Positions 40,975-49,241 of a stretch of DNA of 64,000 nt are shown here, in pieces. The stretch's first letter is position 1. Every line of letters starts with the position of its first letter. The notes beneath the pieces are model-generated. The model was not told the origin of the DNA, ran no database searches, and saw only the letters and a list, made by a program, of their open reading frames with translations. A program made the position numbers and the translations under genes. The DNA is from Phycisphaerales bacterium (GTDB lineage Bacteria; Planctomycetota; Phycisphaerae; Phycisphaerales; UBA1924), in contig DASPKU010000004.1 in NCBI GenBank assembly GCA_035627955.1, positions 55,812-119,811 on the forward strand. The letters run 5' to 3'.

Positions 40975-42552
40975 ATGACCACTCCCAGCACGGGCGAGAA
41001 CGGGCACGCGAACGGGCAGCATCACGGGGGCAACGGCGTGGGCGTGAGCACGCCGGGCGTCGAGCGGATCGCGCGCGTGGCCGAGCGGGGGACGACGGCC
41101 GGCAGCGGCTGGAACCTGGAGTACGCGCCCGCGCCCGAGACGGTGAAGGCGCCGATCAAGGCGCGGTACGAGCACTTCATCGGGGGGAAGTGGGTCGCAC
41201 CGAAGGCGAAGGGCGGGTACTTCGAGACGATCAACCCCGCGACTGAAGCGGTGCTGAGCGAGGTGGCGCAGGGCAGTGAGGCGGATGTGGAGGCCGCGGT
41301 CGCGGCGGCGGAGAAGGCCCAGGAGAAGTGGGCGGCGCTGCCTGGGAGTGAGCGGGCGAAGTACATCTTCCGCATCGCCCGCCGGATCCAGGAGCGGGCA
41401 CGCGAGCTGGCGGTGCTGGAGACGCTCGACAGCGGCAAGCCGATCAAGGAGTCGCGGGATGTGGATGTGCCGCTGGTGGCGGCGCACTTCTTCTACTACG
41501 CGGGGTGGGCGGACAAGCTGGAGTATGCGTTCCCGGGTCGCGACCCGCGGCCGATCGGCGTGTGCGGGCAGGTGATCCCGTGGAACTTCCCGCTGCTGAT
41601 GGCAGCGTGGAAGCTCGCCCCCGCGCTGGCGTGCGGCAACACGTGCGTGCTGAAGCCCGCGGAGACGACGCCGCTCACGGCCCTGCGGCTCGCGGAGATC
41701 ATCGAGGAGTGCGACCTGCCGCCGGGGGTGGTCAACATCGTCACCGGCGACGGCAAGACCGGCGCGGCGATCGTGTCGCACCCGCGTGTTAAGAAGATCG
41801 CGTTCACCGGCAGCACCGAGGTGGGCAAACGAATCGCCGCGGCGGCGGCGGCGAGCGGGAAGAAGCTCACGCTGGAACTGGGCGGCAAATCGCCGCACAT
41901 CATCTTTGAGGATGCCAGCCTGGACCAGGCGGTCGAGGGCATCATCTCGGGGATCTACTTCAACCAGGGCGAGGTGTGCTGCGCGGGCTCACGGCTGCTG
42001 GTGCAGGAGTCGATCCTGCCGACGGTGATCGAGAAGCTGGAGCACCGGCTGGCGTCGCTGCGGGTGGGCGACCCGATGGACAAGAACACGGATGTGGGCG
42101 CGGTGAACAGCAAGGAGCAGCTGACGCGGATCGAGCGGTACCTGTCACTCGCAGAAGAAGAAGGCGCGAAGCGGCACGGCTGCGGCGACGAGCCGAAAGC
42201 GCCGATCGCGGGCAAGGGCTACTGGTGCCGCCCCTGCTTCTTCAGCAATGTGCAGCCCAGCCACACCATCTCGCGCGAGGAGGTCTTCGGGCCGGTGCTC
42301 GCGGTGATGAGCTTCCGCACGCCGGAGGAGGCCCTCACCCGCGCCAACAACACGCCCTACGGCCTCGCGGCCGGGGTGTGGACCGACAAGGGCTCCAAGA
42401 TCTTCGACATCGCCCGCAAGCTCAAGGCGGGCGTGGTGTGGTGCAACACGTACAACAAGTTCGACCCGGCCTCGCCCTTCGGCGGGTACAAGGAATCCGG
42501 CTTCGGACGCGAGGGCGGCGTGCACGGGCTGCGGACCTACGTGGAGGTTTGA
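40975..42552 (+). CDS. Aldehyde dehydrogenase (NAD(P)-dependent)
   Basis: This 525-residue aldehyde dehydrogenase oxidises an aldehyde to the acid. It has the family residues VIPWNFPLLMAAWKLAPALA (Asn of the oxyanion hole), FTGSTEVGKRI (cofactor), LELGGKSPHIIFEDA (general-base Glu at about residue 300) and GEVCCAGSRLLVQE (catalytic Cys at about 333). EEVFGPVLAVMSF and PFGGYKESGFGREGG complete it. It is most like the betaine-aldehyde/phenylacetaldehyde group; the substrate is not certain. The first 60 residues are a family-atypical Gly/Asn/His-rich extension. It lies 9 bp after the zinc-ribbon membrane protein gene. Confidence 0.9.
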   Translation: MTTPSTGENGHANGQHHGGNGVGVSTPGVERIARVAERGTTAGSGWNLEYAPAPETVKAPIKARYEHFIGGKWVAPKAKGGYFETINPATEAVLSEVAQGSEADVEAAVAAAEKAQEKWAALPGSERAKYIFRIARRIQERARELAVLETLDSGKPIKESRDVDVPLVAAHFFYYAGWADKLEYAFPGRDPRPIGVCGQVIPWNFPLLMAAWKLAPALACGNTCVLKPAETTPLTALRLAEIIEECDLPPGVVNIVTGDGKTGAAIVSHPRVKKIAFTGSTEVGKRIAAAAAASGKKLTLELGGKSPHIIFEDASLDQAVEGIISGIYFNQGEVCCAGSRLLVQESILPTVIEKLEHRLASLRVGDPMDKNTDVGAVNSKEQLTRIERYLSLAEEEGAKRHGCGDEPKAPIAGKGYWCRPCFFSNVQPSHTISREEVFGPVLAVMSFRTPEEALTRANNTPYGLAAGVWTDKGSKIFDIARKLKAGVVWCNTYNKFDPASPFGGYKESGFGREGGVHGLRTYVEV

Positions 42553-42557
42553 AGGCG

Positions 42558-42713
42558 CTACCGCGGAGTTGGCGGAGTGAGCGGAGTTGCGCGGAGTAGG
42601 AACAGGAGTGGGTGCGGGCCAGGATCGGCGCAGATCGGTGACAGCTACCGGACTCGCTTGCCTCACTCCCTCTTCCTCCGCGGAACTCTGCTTACTCCGC
42701 AAACTCCGCGGTA
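42558..42713. repeat. Inverted-pair GCGGAG repeat element
   Basis: The left arm (42558-42602) reads CTACCGCGGAGTTGGCGGAG, TGAGCGGAGTTGCGCGGAG. The right arm (42676-42713) is its approximate complement: CTCCGCGGAACTCTGCTTAC, TCCGCAAACTCCGCGGTAG. About 73 bp of unrelated sequence separate them. Folded, this gives a long imperfect stem. The remaining gene-free bases up to 42906 hold nothing else that I recognise. Confidence 0.75.
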
Positions 42714-42906
42714 GGGCCTCAGCTTCCCCATCTTCACACATCACTGCACCCGAGCCACGAGCGCACGCCTAACACGCCGCTCCGCCAGCGGTTTACGGCG
42801 CGGGCGTGTCAGATGGCGTTGCGAAACCGCCTACTGCTGGTAGGTTGAGAGTGCCGGGCCCGTTCTGGGCGTCCGGGAGAGAGACGACAAGACGAGGGAG
42901 ATTCGT

Positions 42907-43644
42907 ATGTCCCCGTCGTTGTCACGTTGCGTTTGTGCGTCCATTGCTGCTTCCGTGTTCGTGGCCGCCGCCCCTGCCCGGGGCGCGTTCGTCGGGCACG
43001 TGTACATGAACGACAACTACCGCGGGCCCACCACCATGGGCGGCGAGTTCCGCGTTGAGACGGTCAACTTCCACTTCACGCCCGCGGCCACGGGGACCAT
43101 GTTCAAGTGGGGCCTCGCGCCCGCCCCTGGGCTGTTCGAGAGTTTCTGCCTCGAGAAGTTCGAGGACCAGGTGTACCACACGCTGCTGAGCGCCGACCTG
43201 AGCACCAGCACCACCGCCGGCAGCGCGGCGTACGCGGGCGTGGGGGGCGGGGCCCTGGGCGGCGCGGCCGACGCGCTTGACCCGCGCACGGCGTACCTCT
43301 ACTCGCACTTCATCCACCAGACCCTGCTCACGCCCTACGACTACGCGGTGGAGGCTAACCGCCACCTGGACGCCGACGAGCTGCAGAAGGCGATCTGGTT
43401 CATCGAGGAGGAGGACGCCACCGCGCTGACAGGCAAGGCGCTGCTGTTCTTCAACGAGGCGCAGGCCGCGGTGTCCAGCGGGGCGTGGACGGGCCTGGGG
43501 GACGTGCGCGTGCTGAACCTCTACACCTTCGAGAACGGGGCGCGGGTGGACTGGCAGGACCAGCTCGTCGTGATCCCCGCGCCCGCGGGCGCGGCGGTCA
43601 TTGGTGCAGGGTTGCTGAGCCTGACGCGCCGACGGCGGCGCTGA
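42907..43644 (+). CDS. Secreted protein with PEP-CTERM-like tail
   Basis: This 245-residue protein has a signal peptide (MSPSLSRCVCASIAASVFVA, cleaved near ARGA). A mature beta-rich domain starts FVGHVYMNDNYRG. The C-terminus VIPAPAGAAVIGAGLLSLT followed by RRRRR is typical of PEP-CTERM-type sorting signals. The mature domain contains FCLEKFEDQVYHTLLSADL and a Leu/Trp/Glu-rich stretch near residues 158-168; its function is unknown. A Rho-independent terminator follows at 43677. Confidence 0.78.
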   Translation: MSPSLSRCVCASIAASVFVAAAPARGAFVGHVYMNDNYRGPTTMGGEFRVETVNFHFTPAATGTMFKWGLAPAPGLFESFCLEKFEDQVYHTLLSADLSTSTTAGSAAYAGVGGGALGGAADALDPRTAYLYSHFIHQTLLTPYDYAVEANRHLDADELQKAIWFIEEEDATALTGKALLFFNEAQAAVSSGAWTGLGDVRVLNLYTFENGARVDWQDQLVVIPAPAGAAVIGAGLLSLTRRRRR

Positions 43645-43676
43645 CCGAATGACGGGAGAGACATCGTCAGGGGTGA

Positions 43677-43714
43677 GGGCCGTGCCCGTGAAGGGCGCGG
43701 CCCTTCTTGTTTCT
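43677..43714 (+). terminator. Rho-independent terminator
   Basis: The sequence GGGCCGTGCCC, GTGAA, GGGCGCGGCCC forms an 11-bp stem with two mismatched positions. It is followed by TTCTTGTTT. It ends the secreted-protein gene finishing at 43644. Confidence 0.8.
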
Positions 43715-43737
43715 CCTGTGCGGATCGGGAGGCATGT

Positions 43738-43857
43738 AACCGCAGAGCACGCAGAGAACGCTGAGAGAGGCGGGGAATGGATGCCATCGATCTGGGTCCG
43801 CCAAATCCCGGCCTGCCTTCTGCATTCCTCTGCGATCTCTGTGAGCTCTGCGGTTCA
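43738..43857. repeat. Inverted-pair CGCAGAG repeat element
   Basis: The left arm (43738-43772) reads AACCGCAGAGCACGCAGAGA, ACGCTGAGAGAGG. The right arm (43826-43857) reads CCTCTGCGATCTCTGTGAGC, TCTGCGGTT, which is its approximate complement. About 55 bp separate them. It belongs to the same family as the copies at 42558 and 45452. Confidence 0.78.
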
Positions 43858-43862
43858 ATGCT

Positions 43863-44639
43863 TCAGGACGCCGCGGGAGCTTGCGGGGCGTGGTCGTCGC
43901 CCAGGCCCAGGTTGTGCAGGCCGAGCTTGCCGCGGCCCCAGTGCAGGGCGTTGCGGACATTGCGGATGAGCTGCGTGGCGTACCAGCGGCGGAGGGCGCC
44001 GACCCCCTTGAGGCCCCGCCGGGCGAAGAGCCAGTTGGTGTTGTCGATGCCGAAGCGGAAGCCGTCGAAGCCCAGGCTCTTGAGGCGGCGGCAGACCTGA
44101 ACGATCTCGTCCGCGGTGTTGAGGCCGCAGAAGTCGTGGAACTCCAGGGTGATCTGGTCGATCGAGCGCAGCAGCTCGTCGGGGGCGTTCATGATGAGCC
44201 CGACCTCGGCCCCCTCGATGTCAACCTTGAGCAGGTCCAGCCGCTGCCCGGTGGGCGAGAGCGCGAGCCCGAACCGCGCGAGGATATCGGGCAGGGTCAG
44301 CCCCTCGACGGTGACCACCCGCCCATTGGCGACCCCGGGCCGCAGGTCGCACACGCTGGAGGCGAGGATGTCGTCCGAGAGCCTGAACTCGATGGGGCCG
44401 CGCCGGCCCACGGCCGCGGCGTGGATGACCTCGACGCCCTCGATGGCCCGCACCTTGGGCACCAGGTCGGGGTTGGCCTCCACCGCGCAGACGCGGCAGC
44501 CGTAGCGGGCGCGGACCTGGCGGGAAAAGTCGCCGGTGTTGGCCCCCAGGTCAACGACGAGCGAGCCCGGGCCGATCGGGGCGGGCAGGAACGTGTGGCC
44601 CCGGAGGGTGATCATCTGCAGGAGGGTTGGAGCCTTCAT
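43863..44639 (-). CDS. FkbM-family methyltransferase
   Basis: From the ATG at 44639 the 258-residue protein has an SAM-binding motif (LVVDLGANTGDFSRQVRARY), an acidic loop (VCAVEANPDLVPKV) and the FkbM signature LLKVDIEGAEVGLIMNAPDE. A long Arg-rich C-terminal helix follows. Family members O-methylate sugars or natural products. The frame extends upstream to 44762 but would overlap the promoter of the divergent sigma factor gene and lacks similarity. Its substrate is unknown. Confidence 0.85.
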   Translation of the reverse strand: MKAPTLLQMITLRGHTFLPAPIGPGSLVVDLGANTGDFSRQVRARYGCRVCAVEANPDLVPKVRAIEGVEVIHAAAVGRRGPIEFRLSDDILASSVCDLRPGVANGRVVTVEGLTLPDILARFGLALSPTGQRLDLLKVDIEGAEVGLIMNAPDELLRSIDQITLEFHDFCGLNTADEIVQVCRRLKSLGFDGFRFGIDNTNWLFARRGLKGVGALRRWYATQLIRNVRNALHWGRGKLGLHNLGLGDDHAPQAPAAS

Positions 44640-44797
44640 TGCGTACGCACCTCCGAGGGGGTCGGGGATTATGGCAGATGGGAGCGGCGGTCGTATGAAA
44701 ATCTTGCGGTCGCAAGACGCGGTTTTACTGACGCCGAGGTCGCAGCACCGGGCGCGAACCATACGTCACCGCAGCCGTTTCCGGTATACTCGGAGGC

Positions 44798-45448
44798 GTG
44801 ACGGACGATCCGCTCATCGCGACGCGGACGACGACGCGGCTGCTGGATGCGCTGCGGGGCGTGGGGGATCAGTCCAACGAGTTGGCGTGGGCGCATATCG
44901 ACCAGCGGTTCCGGCCGGTGATCGTGGGGCTGGCGCGGCGATTAGGCCTGCGCGAGAGCGAGGCGGACGAGGTCGGGCAGCAGACGCTCAGCGAGTTCGT
45001 GAAGGCCTATAGGGAAGGCCGGTACGACCGGACCAAGGGGCGGCTGTCGTCGTGGATCCTCGGCATTGCGCACCACACGACGCTGAAGGTGATGCGGGGA
45101 TCGCGGCGCGCGGGGGGCGCGGGGGTCGGGGGGTCGACGTGGCTGGACGAGGTGCCCAGCGGTGAGGAGACGCACCCCCCCCACGAGCAGTTGCGGTCGA
45201 TCTGGACCGACGAGCGCGACCGGTGCATCCTGGAGCGGGCGCTGGGGGTGCTGCGCGATGAGTCGGCTGTGGATGACCGCACGCTGCTCGCGTTTGAGCT
45301 GGTGGGGCTGCGCGGCGTGCCGGCGGCGCAGGTGGCCGAGCAGTGCGGGATGAGCGTGGACCAGGTGTACGTGGCCAAAAACCGGGTGACCAAACGGCTG
45401 CGGGGGCTGGTGGCGGAGCTGACGGAGGCGTTTGAGGCGGATGCGTAG
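44798..45448 (+). CDS. ECF-type RNA polymerase sigma factor
   Basis: This 216-residue sigma factor has region 2 (VGLARRLGLRESEADEVGQQ, TLSEFVKAYREGRYD, GRLSSWILGIAHHTTL) and region 4 (DRTLLAFELVGLRGVPAAQV, AEQCGMSVDQVYVAKNRVTK). It directs RNA polymerase to promoters that cannot be identified here. It is followed, 200 bp on and across an inverted CGCAGAG repeat, by a Ser/Thr kinase with a short Cys/His motif near its N-terminus. In Planctomycetota, sigma factor-kinase pairs of this kind are common, and the kinase probably controls this sigma factor. Confidence 0.9.
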   Translation: MTDDPLIATRTTTRLLDALRGVGDQSNELAWAHIDQRFRPVIVGLARRLGLRESEADEVGQQTLSEFVKAYREGRYDRTKGRLSSWILGIAHHTTLKVMRGSRRAGGAGVGGSTWLDEVPSGEETHPPHEQLRSIWTDERDRCILERALGVLRDESAVDDRTLLAFELVGLRGVPAAQVAEQCGMSVDQVYVAKNRVTKRLRGLVAELTEAFEADA

Positions 45449-45451
45449 GGC

Positions 45452-45604
45452 ATTGAACCGCAGAGCACGCAGAGAACGCAGAGGAAGGCAAAGAAGCAGA
45501 GAAGACAGGAATACCAAACACGGAGGCACGGAGAGCACGGAGATTGGTCTGGAAAAAAGTCTGTTCCTGTTTCTCTCTGCGTTCTCTGCGTGCTCTGCGG
45601 TTAA
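45452..45604. repeat. Inverted-pair CGCAGAG repeat element
   Basis: The left arm (45452-45486) reads TTGAACCGCAGAGCACGCAG, AGAACGCAGAGGA. The right arm (45571-45604) reads TTCTCTCTGCGTTCTCTGCG, TGCTCTGCGGTTAA. The arms complement each other almost perfectly over about 30 bp. The 85-bp interior itself holds CACGGAGGCACGGAGAGCAC. It is the cleanest copy of the family and lies between the sigma factor and kinase genes. Confidence 0.85.
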
Positions 45605-45649
45605 TTCTTCTGTTCGTTGCAAGACGGTGTGGGGAACGTGCAAGTCGTG

Positions 45650-48592
45650 ATGGAGGAGCACACGGACGTGTCGGTGCAGCCGGACATCACGCCTTCCCCC
45701 CCAATCCCCGGCGCGTGCGCGAGCTATGAGCTGATCGAGCGGCACGCGGCGGGGGAGGCCTTGCCCGAGGGCGTGCTGGCACACATCGCGGGGTGTGGTG
45801 TGTGCCGGGCGCGGCTGGAGGAGGCGCGGGAGGACGCGGCGTTTTTGACGCGGGCGCGGTCGCTGGCGGGGCCGTCGCTGGCGCCCGAGGGAACGCCGCG
45901 GGTGCCGGGGTATGGGCACCTGCGGGTGCTGAGCCAGGGGGCGCAGGGGGTGGTGTACCGGGCGGTGCAGGAGAGCACGTCGCGGGAGGTGGCGATCAAG
46001 GTGCTGGCCCGCGCCGGCGGGTCCGGCCGGCAGCAGGCGCGGGCGGAGCGGGAGGCGGAGATCGCGGCCCGGCTGCGGCACCCGTCGATCGTCACGGTGT
46101 ACGAGTCGCGGACCCTGAGCGACGGGCGCAAGGCCGTGGTGATGGAGTTTGTGGATGGCGTCGCGATCGATGAGTGGGAAGCGCCCGGGGCAACGGAGGA
46201 GCAGCAGCGGCGGTCGGTGCTGCGGGTGTTCATCGAGGTGTGCAGCGCCATCCACCACGCCCACCTCAACGGCGTGATCCACCGCGACCTCAAGCCCGAC
46301 AACATCCTGGTGACCCAGGGCGATGAGCGCCGCAGCGGCCTGGCGGGCGTGGCCCGTCCGGTGGTGCTGGACTTCGGGATCGCCAAGGCGGGGGGCATCC
46401 AGGCGACGATCACCGGCGAGTTCGCGGGCACACCGGCGTACGCCTCGCCCGAGCAGGTCGCGGGCAAGCCCGAGGACGTGGACGCCCTGACGGACGTCTA
46501 CTCGCTGGGGGTCATCCTGTACCGGCTGCTGTGCGGGGCGATGCCCTACGAGGTGGGCGGGTCGATCTTCGACATCGCGCGGACGATCACGGAGGTGGAG
46601 CCCGCGCCGGCGCGGACGCACGTGCCGGGGCTGCCCGGCGACCTTGAGGCGATCGTGCGGCGGGCCCTGCGGAAGGACAAGGCACTGCGGTACCAGTCCG
46701 CCGCGGCGCTGGCGCAGGACATCGAGCGGTACCTGGCGGGCGAGCCGGTGGAGGCGCGGGGCTCGTCGGGGTGGTACCTGCTGCGCAAGGCGCTGCTGGT
46801 GAACCGGCGGAAGCTGGTGTGGGCGGGGGCGGTGGTCGTGCTGCTGCTGGGGGCGGGCGCGACGGTGGCGGTGAGCCTGGCCACCGCGGCCAAAAGCGCC
46901 GAGGAGGCGGCGGCGCAGCAGGCGGCGGCGCGGGGCGAGGCGACGCGGGCCCGGGCGGTGACGGAGCTGCTGCGGGCGGCGCTGCCGAACTCTGACCCCA
47001 ACCGCCCGGACCTGGACACGGCCATCGGCTCGGGGTTCAGCCGCCTGTACCTGCGGCTGGAAACGGGGGCGTTCAAGGACGACCCGGCGCTGGACCAGAC
47101 GCTGCGACGGCTGTGGGGCGGGGTGTACACGGGGTTCGGGCAGGGCAAGGCCGCGGCGATGATCGAGTACGCGGAGGTGTCGCTGCGCAACGGCCTGGTG
47201 CGGCTGAAGCAGGAGCACGGGCCGGAGCACCCGCAGGTGGCGGCGACGATGCACGAGCTGGCGGGGGTGCTGCTGGCCCGCCGGCGCTACCCGGAGGCGG
47301 AGGCGCTGTGCCGCGAGGCCCTGGCGGTGCGCGAGAAGACGGTGGGCGTCGCGACCACGTTCAGCGCCGACTCGCGGGCGCTGCTGGCGCGGGTGCTGCA
47401 CGCGAGCGGGAAGCCGGCGGAAGCGGAGCGGGAGGCGGACGCGGCGGTCACGGTGTACTCGGGACAGCCCGAGCACGAGGGTGACCTGCCGATCGCTTTG
47501 ATGCAGGCGCTCAAGGCACGGATGCGGCTGGAGGCGGGGGACCTGCCGGCGTGCGAGCCGCTGCTGCGCGAGGCGCTGACGCGCCGCCTGAAACACCTGC
47601 CGCCGGAAGACGCGGAGCTGAACGCGTCACTGTCGGACGCAGCGGAGTTCATCGAGCGGTGCCCGGAGTGCCCGCTGGCGGCGGTGCTGCGGGCGGCATG
47701 GGGCGAGGGCGATACGGCGTCGGCGATCCGGCGCGACCTGCCGCGCCTGCGGGCGCAGGGGGCGGTGCGGCCGTACGAGACGTCGATCGTGCCAAAGACG
47801 GCGGCGCTCAACAGCCTGCTGCGGCTGCAGGAGGAGCTGCTGGGGCAGGACGATGTGGCGATCGTGGGGACGCTCATCGCGATCGTGCGGGCGGCGGAGG
47901 GGGACCTGGAGCCGCGGATCAAGGCGGACGCGGCCCTGCGGGCGGCGGGGATCCTGGAGAAGCGGTTCGGGCCCGACGACTTCTCGGTTTTGATCTGCAT
48001 CGAGGAGGCGGCTTCGGTGATGGGGTTCACGGGGCGGGCGGCGGAGGCGGTGGACCTGGAGAAGCGGGCGCTGGCGATCTGGGCCAAGGTGCCCGAGCAC
48101 GCGCGGGACGGGCTGCTGGTGGCGAACGAGCGTCGATACCTGGCGTGGTTCCTGGCGGTCGCGGGGCGGCACGAAGAAGCGATCAGCGAGTTTCAGCGTG
48201 TGATCGCGGAGCTGAGCGCGGCGGTGGGCGAGAAGCACCACACGATCGCGCTGAGCCGCGGCATGATGGGGTACTGCCGCGCGGAGCTGGGGCAGCTGGA
48301 GGAGGCTGAGCGGATCACGCGCGAGGCGATGGAGGAGCTGAAGGGGCTGCCGGCGACGCCGCGGGACGCGCGGTCGCACATGGCGTTCCTGCGCGGGCAC
48401 GTGCTGACGAAGCTGGGCCGGTGGGCGGAGGCGCGGGCGCTGCTCGAGGGGGTGTGGGAGCCGGACTACCGCAGCAACCACCCGGAGTTCTCGTGGCGGG
48501 TGCAGTTCCTGGAGGACATGGTGAAGTGCTGCGAGGGGCTGGGAGACCGGGAGGGGGCGGGGTGGTGGCGGGCGGAGAGAGCGAGGAAGTGA
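45650..48592 (+). CDS. Membrane Ser/Thr protein kinase with N-terminal Cys/His motif and TPRs
   Basis: This is a 980-residue protein. A zinc-finger-like motif near residues 45-52 (HIAGCGVCR, H-x3-C-x2-C) resembles those of zinc-finger anti-sigma factors. The kinase domain (about 87-365) has RVLSQGAQGVVYRA (Gly loop), VAIKVLAR (Lys), HRDLKPDNILV (catalytic loop) and LDFGIAKAGG (DFG). A single transmembrane helix at about 390-414 (AGAVVVLLLGAGATVAVSLA) is followed by TPR-like repeats to the end. It probably senses an envelope signal and phosphorylates a cytoplasmic partner, plausibly the sigma factor encoded just upstream. The ATG at 45650 is preferred over an earlier TTG. Confidence 0.88.
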   Translation: MEEHTDVSVQPDITPSPPIPGACASYELIERHAAGEALPEGVLAHIAGCGVCRARLEEAREDAAFLTRARSLAGPSLAPEGTPRVPGYGHLRVLSQGAQGVVYRAVQESTSREVAIKVLARAGGSGRQQARAEREAEIAARLRHPSIVTVYESRTLSDGRKAVVMEFVDGVAIDEWEAPGATEEQQRRSVLRVFIEVCSAIHHAHLNGVIHRDLKPDNILVTQGDERRSGLAGVARPVVLDFGIAKAGGIQATITGEFAGTPAYASPEQVAGKPEDVDALTDVYSLGVILYRLLCGAMPYEVGGSIFDIARTITEVEPAPARTHVPGLPGDLEAIVRRALRKDKALRYQSAAALAQDIERYLAGEPVEARGSSGWYLLRKALLVNRRKLVWAGAVVVLLLGAGATVAVSLATAAKSAEEAAAQQAAARGEATRARAVTELLRAALPNSDPNRPDLDTAIGSGFSRLYLRLETGAFKDDPALDQTLRRLWGGVYTGFGQGKAAAMIEYAEVSLRNGLVRLKQEHGPEHPQVAATMHELAGVLLARRRYPEAEALCREALAVREKTVGVATTFSADSRALLARVLHASGKPAEAEREADAAVTVYSGQPEHEGDLPIALMQALKARMRLEAGDLPACEPLLREALTRRLKHLPPEDAELNASLSDAAEFIERCPECPLAAVLRAAWGEGDTASAIRRDLPRLRAQGAVRPYETSIVPKTAALNSLLRLQEELLGQDDVAIVGTLIAIVRAAEGDLEPRIKADAALRAAGILEKRFGPDDFSVLICIEEAASVMGFTGRAAEAVDLEKRALAIWAKVPEHARDGLLVANERRYLAWFLAVAGRHEEAISEFQRVIAELSAAVGEKHHTIALSRGMMGYCRAELGQLEEAERITREAMEELKGLPATPRDARSHMAFLRGHVLTKLGRWAEARALLEGVWEPDYRSNHPEFSWRVQFLEDMVKCCEGLGDREGAGWWRAERARK

Positions 48593-48598
48593 ACGAGA

Positions 48599-49150
48599 TC
48601 AGGCGATCAGCGACTTGACCGCGGCCGTGGCGCAGTCGCTGAACTCGTTGCCGCGGTCGGCCTGCGCGAGCGTGAGGGCGCGCCGGCACTTGTCCTTGCT
48701 GTCGGCGAGTTTCTTCTTCTGCACGTCCTTGGGCTGGTTCACGACGTCGCAGTAGTTGTCGTACGTGTCGGCCAGCTTGATGAGGCGGGCCCGCCAGTCG
48801 GCGCGGGCGAGGCGGGCGTCGTACTCATCCTCGCGCTCGTCCTCGGGCAGGGCCATGTTCTTGGTGAGCGCGGCCACGGTATCAGCAACCTCGCGCCCGA
48901 AACGCTCCTCGAGATCGTCGTAGTCGGTGGTCGTGTCCTCGATGGTGTCGTGGAGGAGCGCGGCCGCGAGCACCGTCTCGTCGCTGCAGCCGAAGACCTG
49001 AGAGACGGTCATGGCAACGCGGAAGACATGCGAGACGTAGGGCGTCTTGTCGTCCTTGCGAATCTGGTGGCGGTGGGCGCGGGCGGCGAATGCGGCGGCC
49101 TCCTGCCAGAGGGGGCGGGGTTGCTGCTTCGGTGAGCTTCGCTTGGCCAT
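48599..49150 (-). CDS. HD-domain phosphohydrolase, SpoT/MESH-like
   Basis: From the ATG at 49150 this is a 183-residue single-domain HD protein. Motifs are FAARAHRHQIRKDDKTPYVS with HVFRVAMTV, LAAALLHDTIEDTTTDYDDL (metal-binding HD and the ED that follows), TKNMALPED and ARLIKLADTYDN. This is the pattern of ppGpp hydrolases of the small alarmone hydrolase type, without synthetase, TGS or ACT domains. It may clear (p)ppGpp or another nucleotide. It is convergent with the kinase gene, 6 bp apart. Confidence 0.82.
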   Translation of the reverse strand: MAKRSSPKQQPRPLWQEAAAFAARAHRHQIRKDDKTPYVSHVFRVAMTVSQVFGCSDETVLAAALLHDTIEDTTTDYDDLEERFGREVADTVAALTKNMALPEDEREDEYDARLARADWRARLIKLADTYDNYCDVVNQPKDVQKKKLADSKDKCRRALTLAQADRGNEFSDCATAAVKSLIA

Positions 49151-49241
49151 GTGGCAGGCTAGGCGGTGCGTGGTATGCGGTCTATGGCGAAACATGGCCG
49201 CGAAGCGCGGCCATATCCCTCCCTGACGGTCGGGGTTCCTA

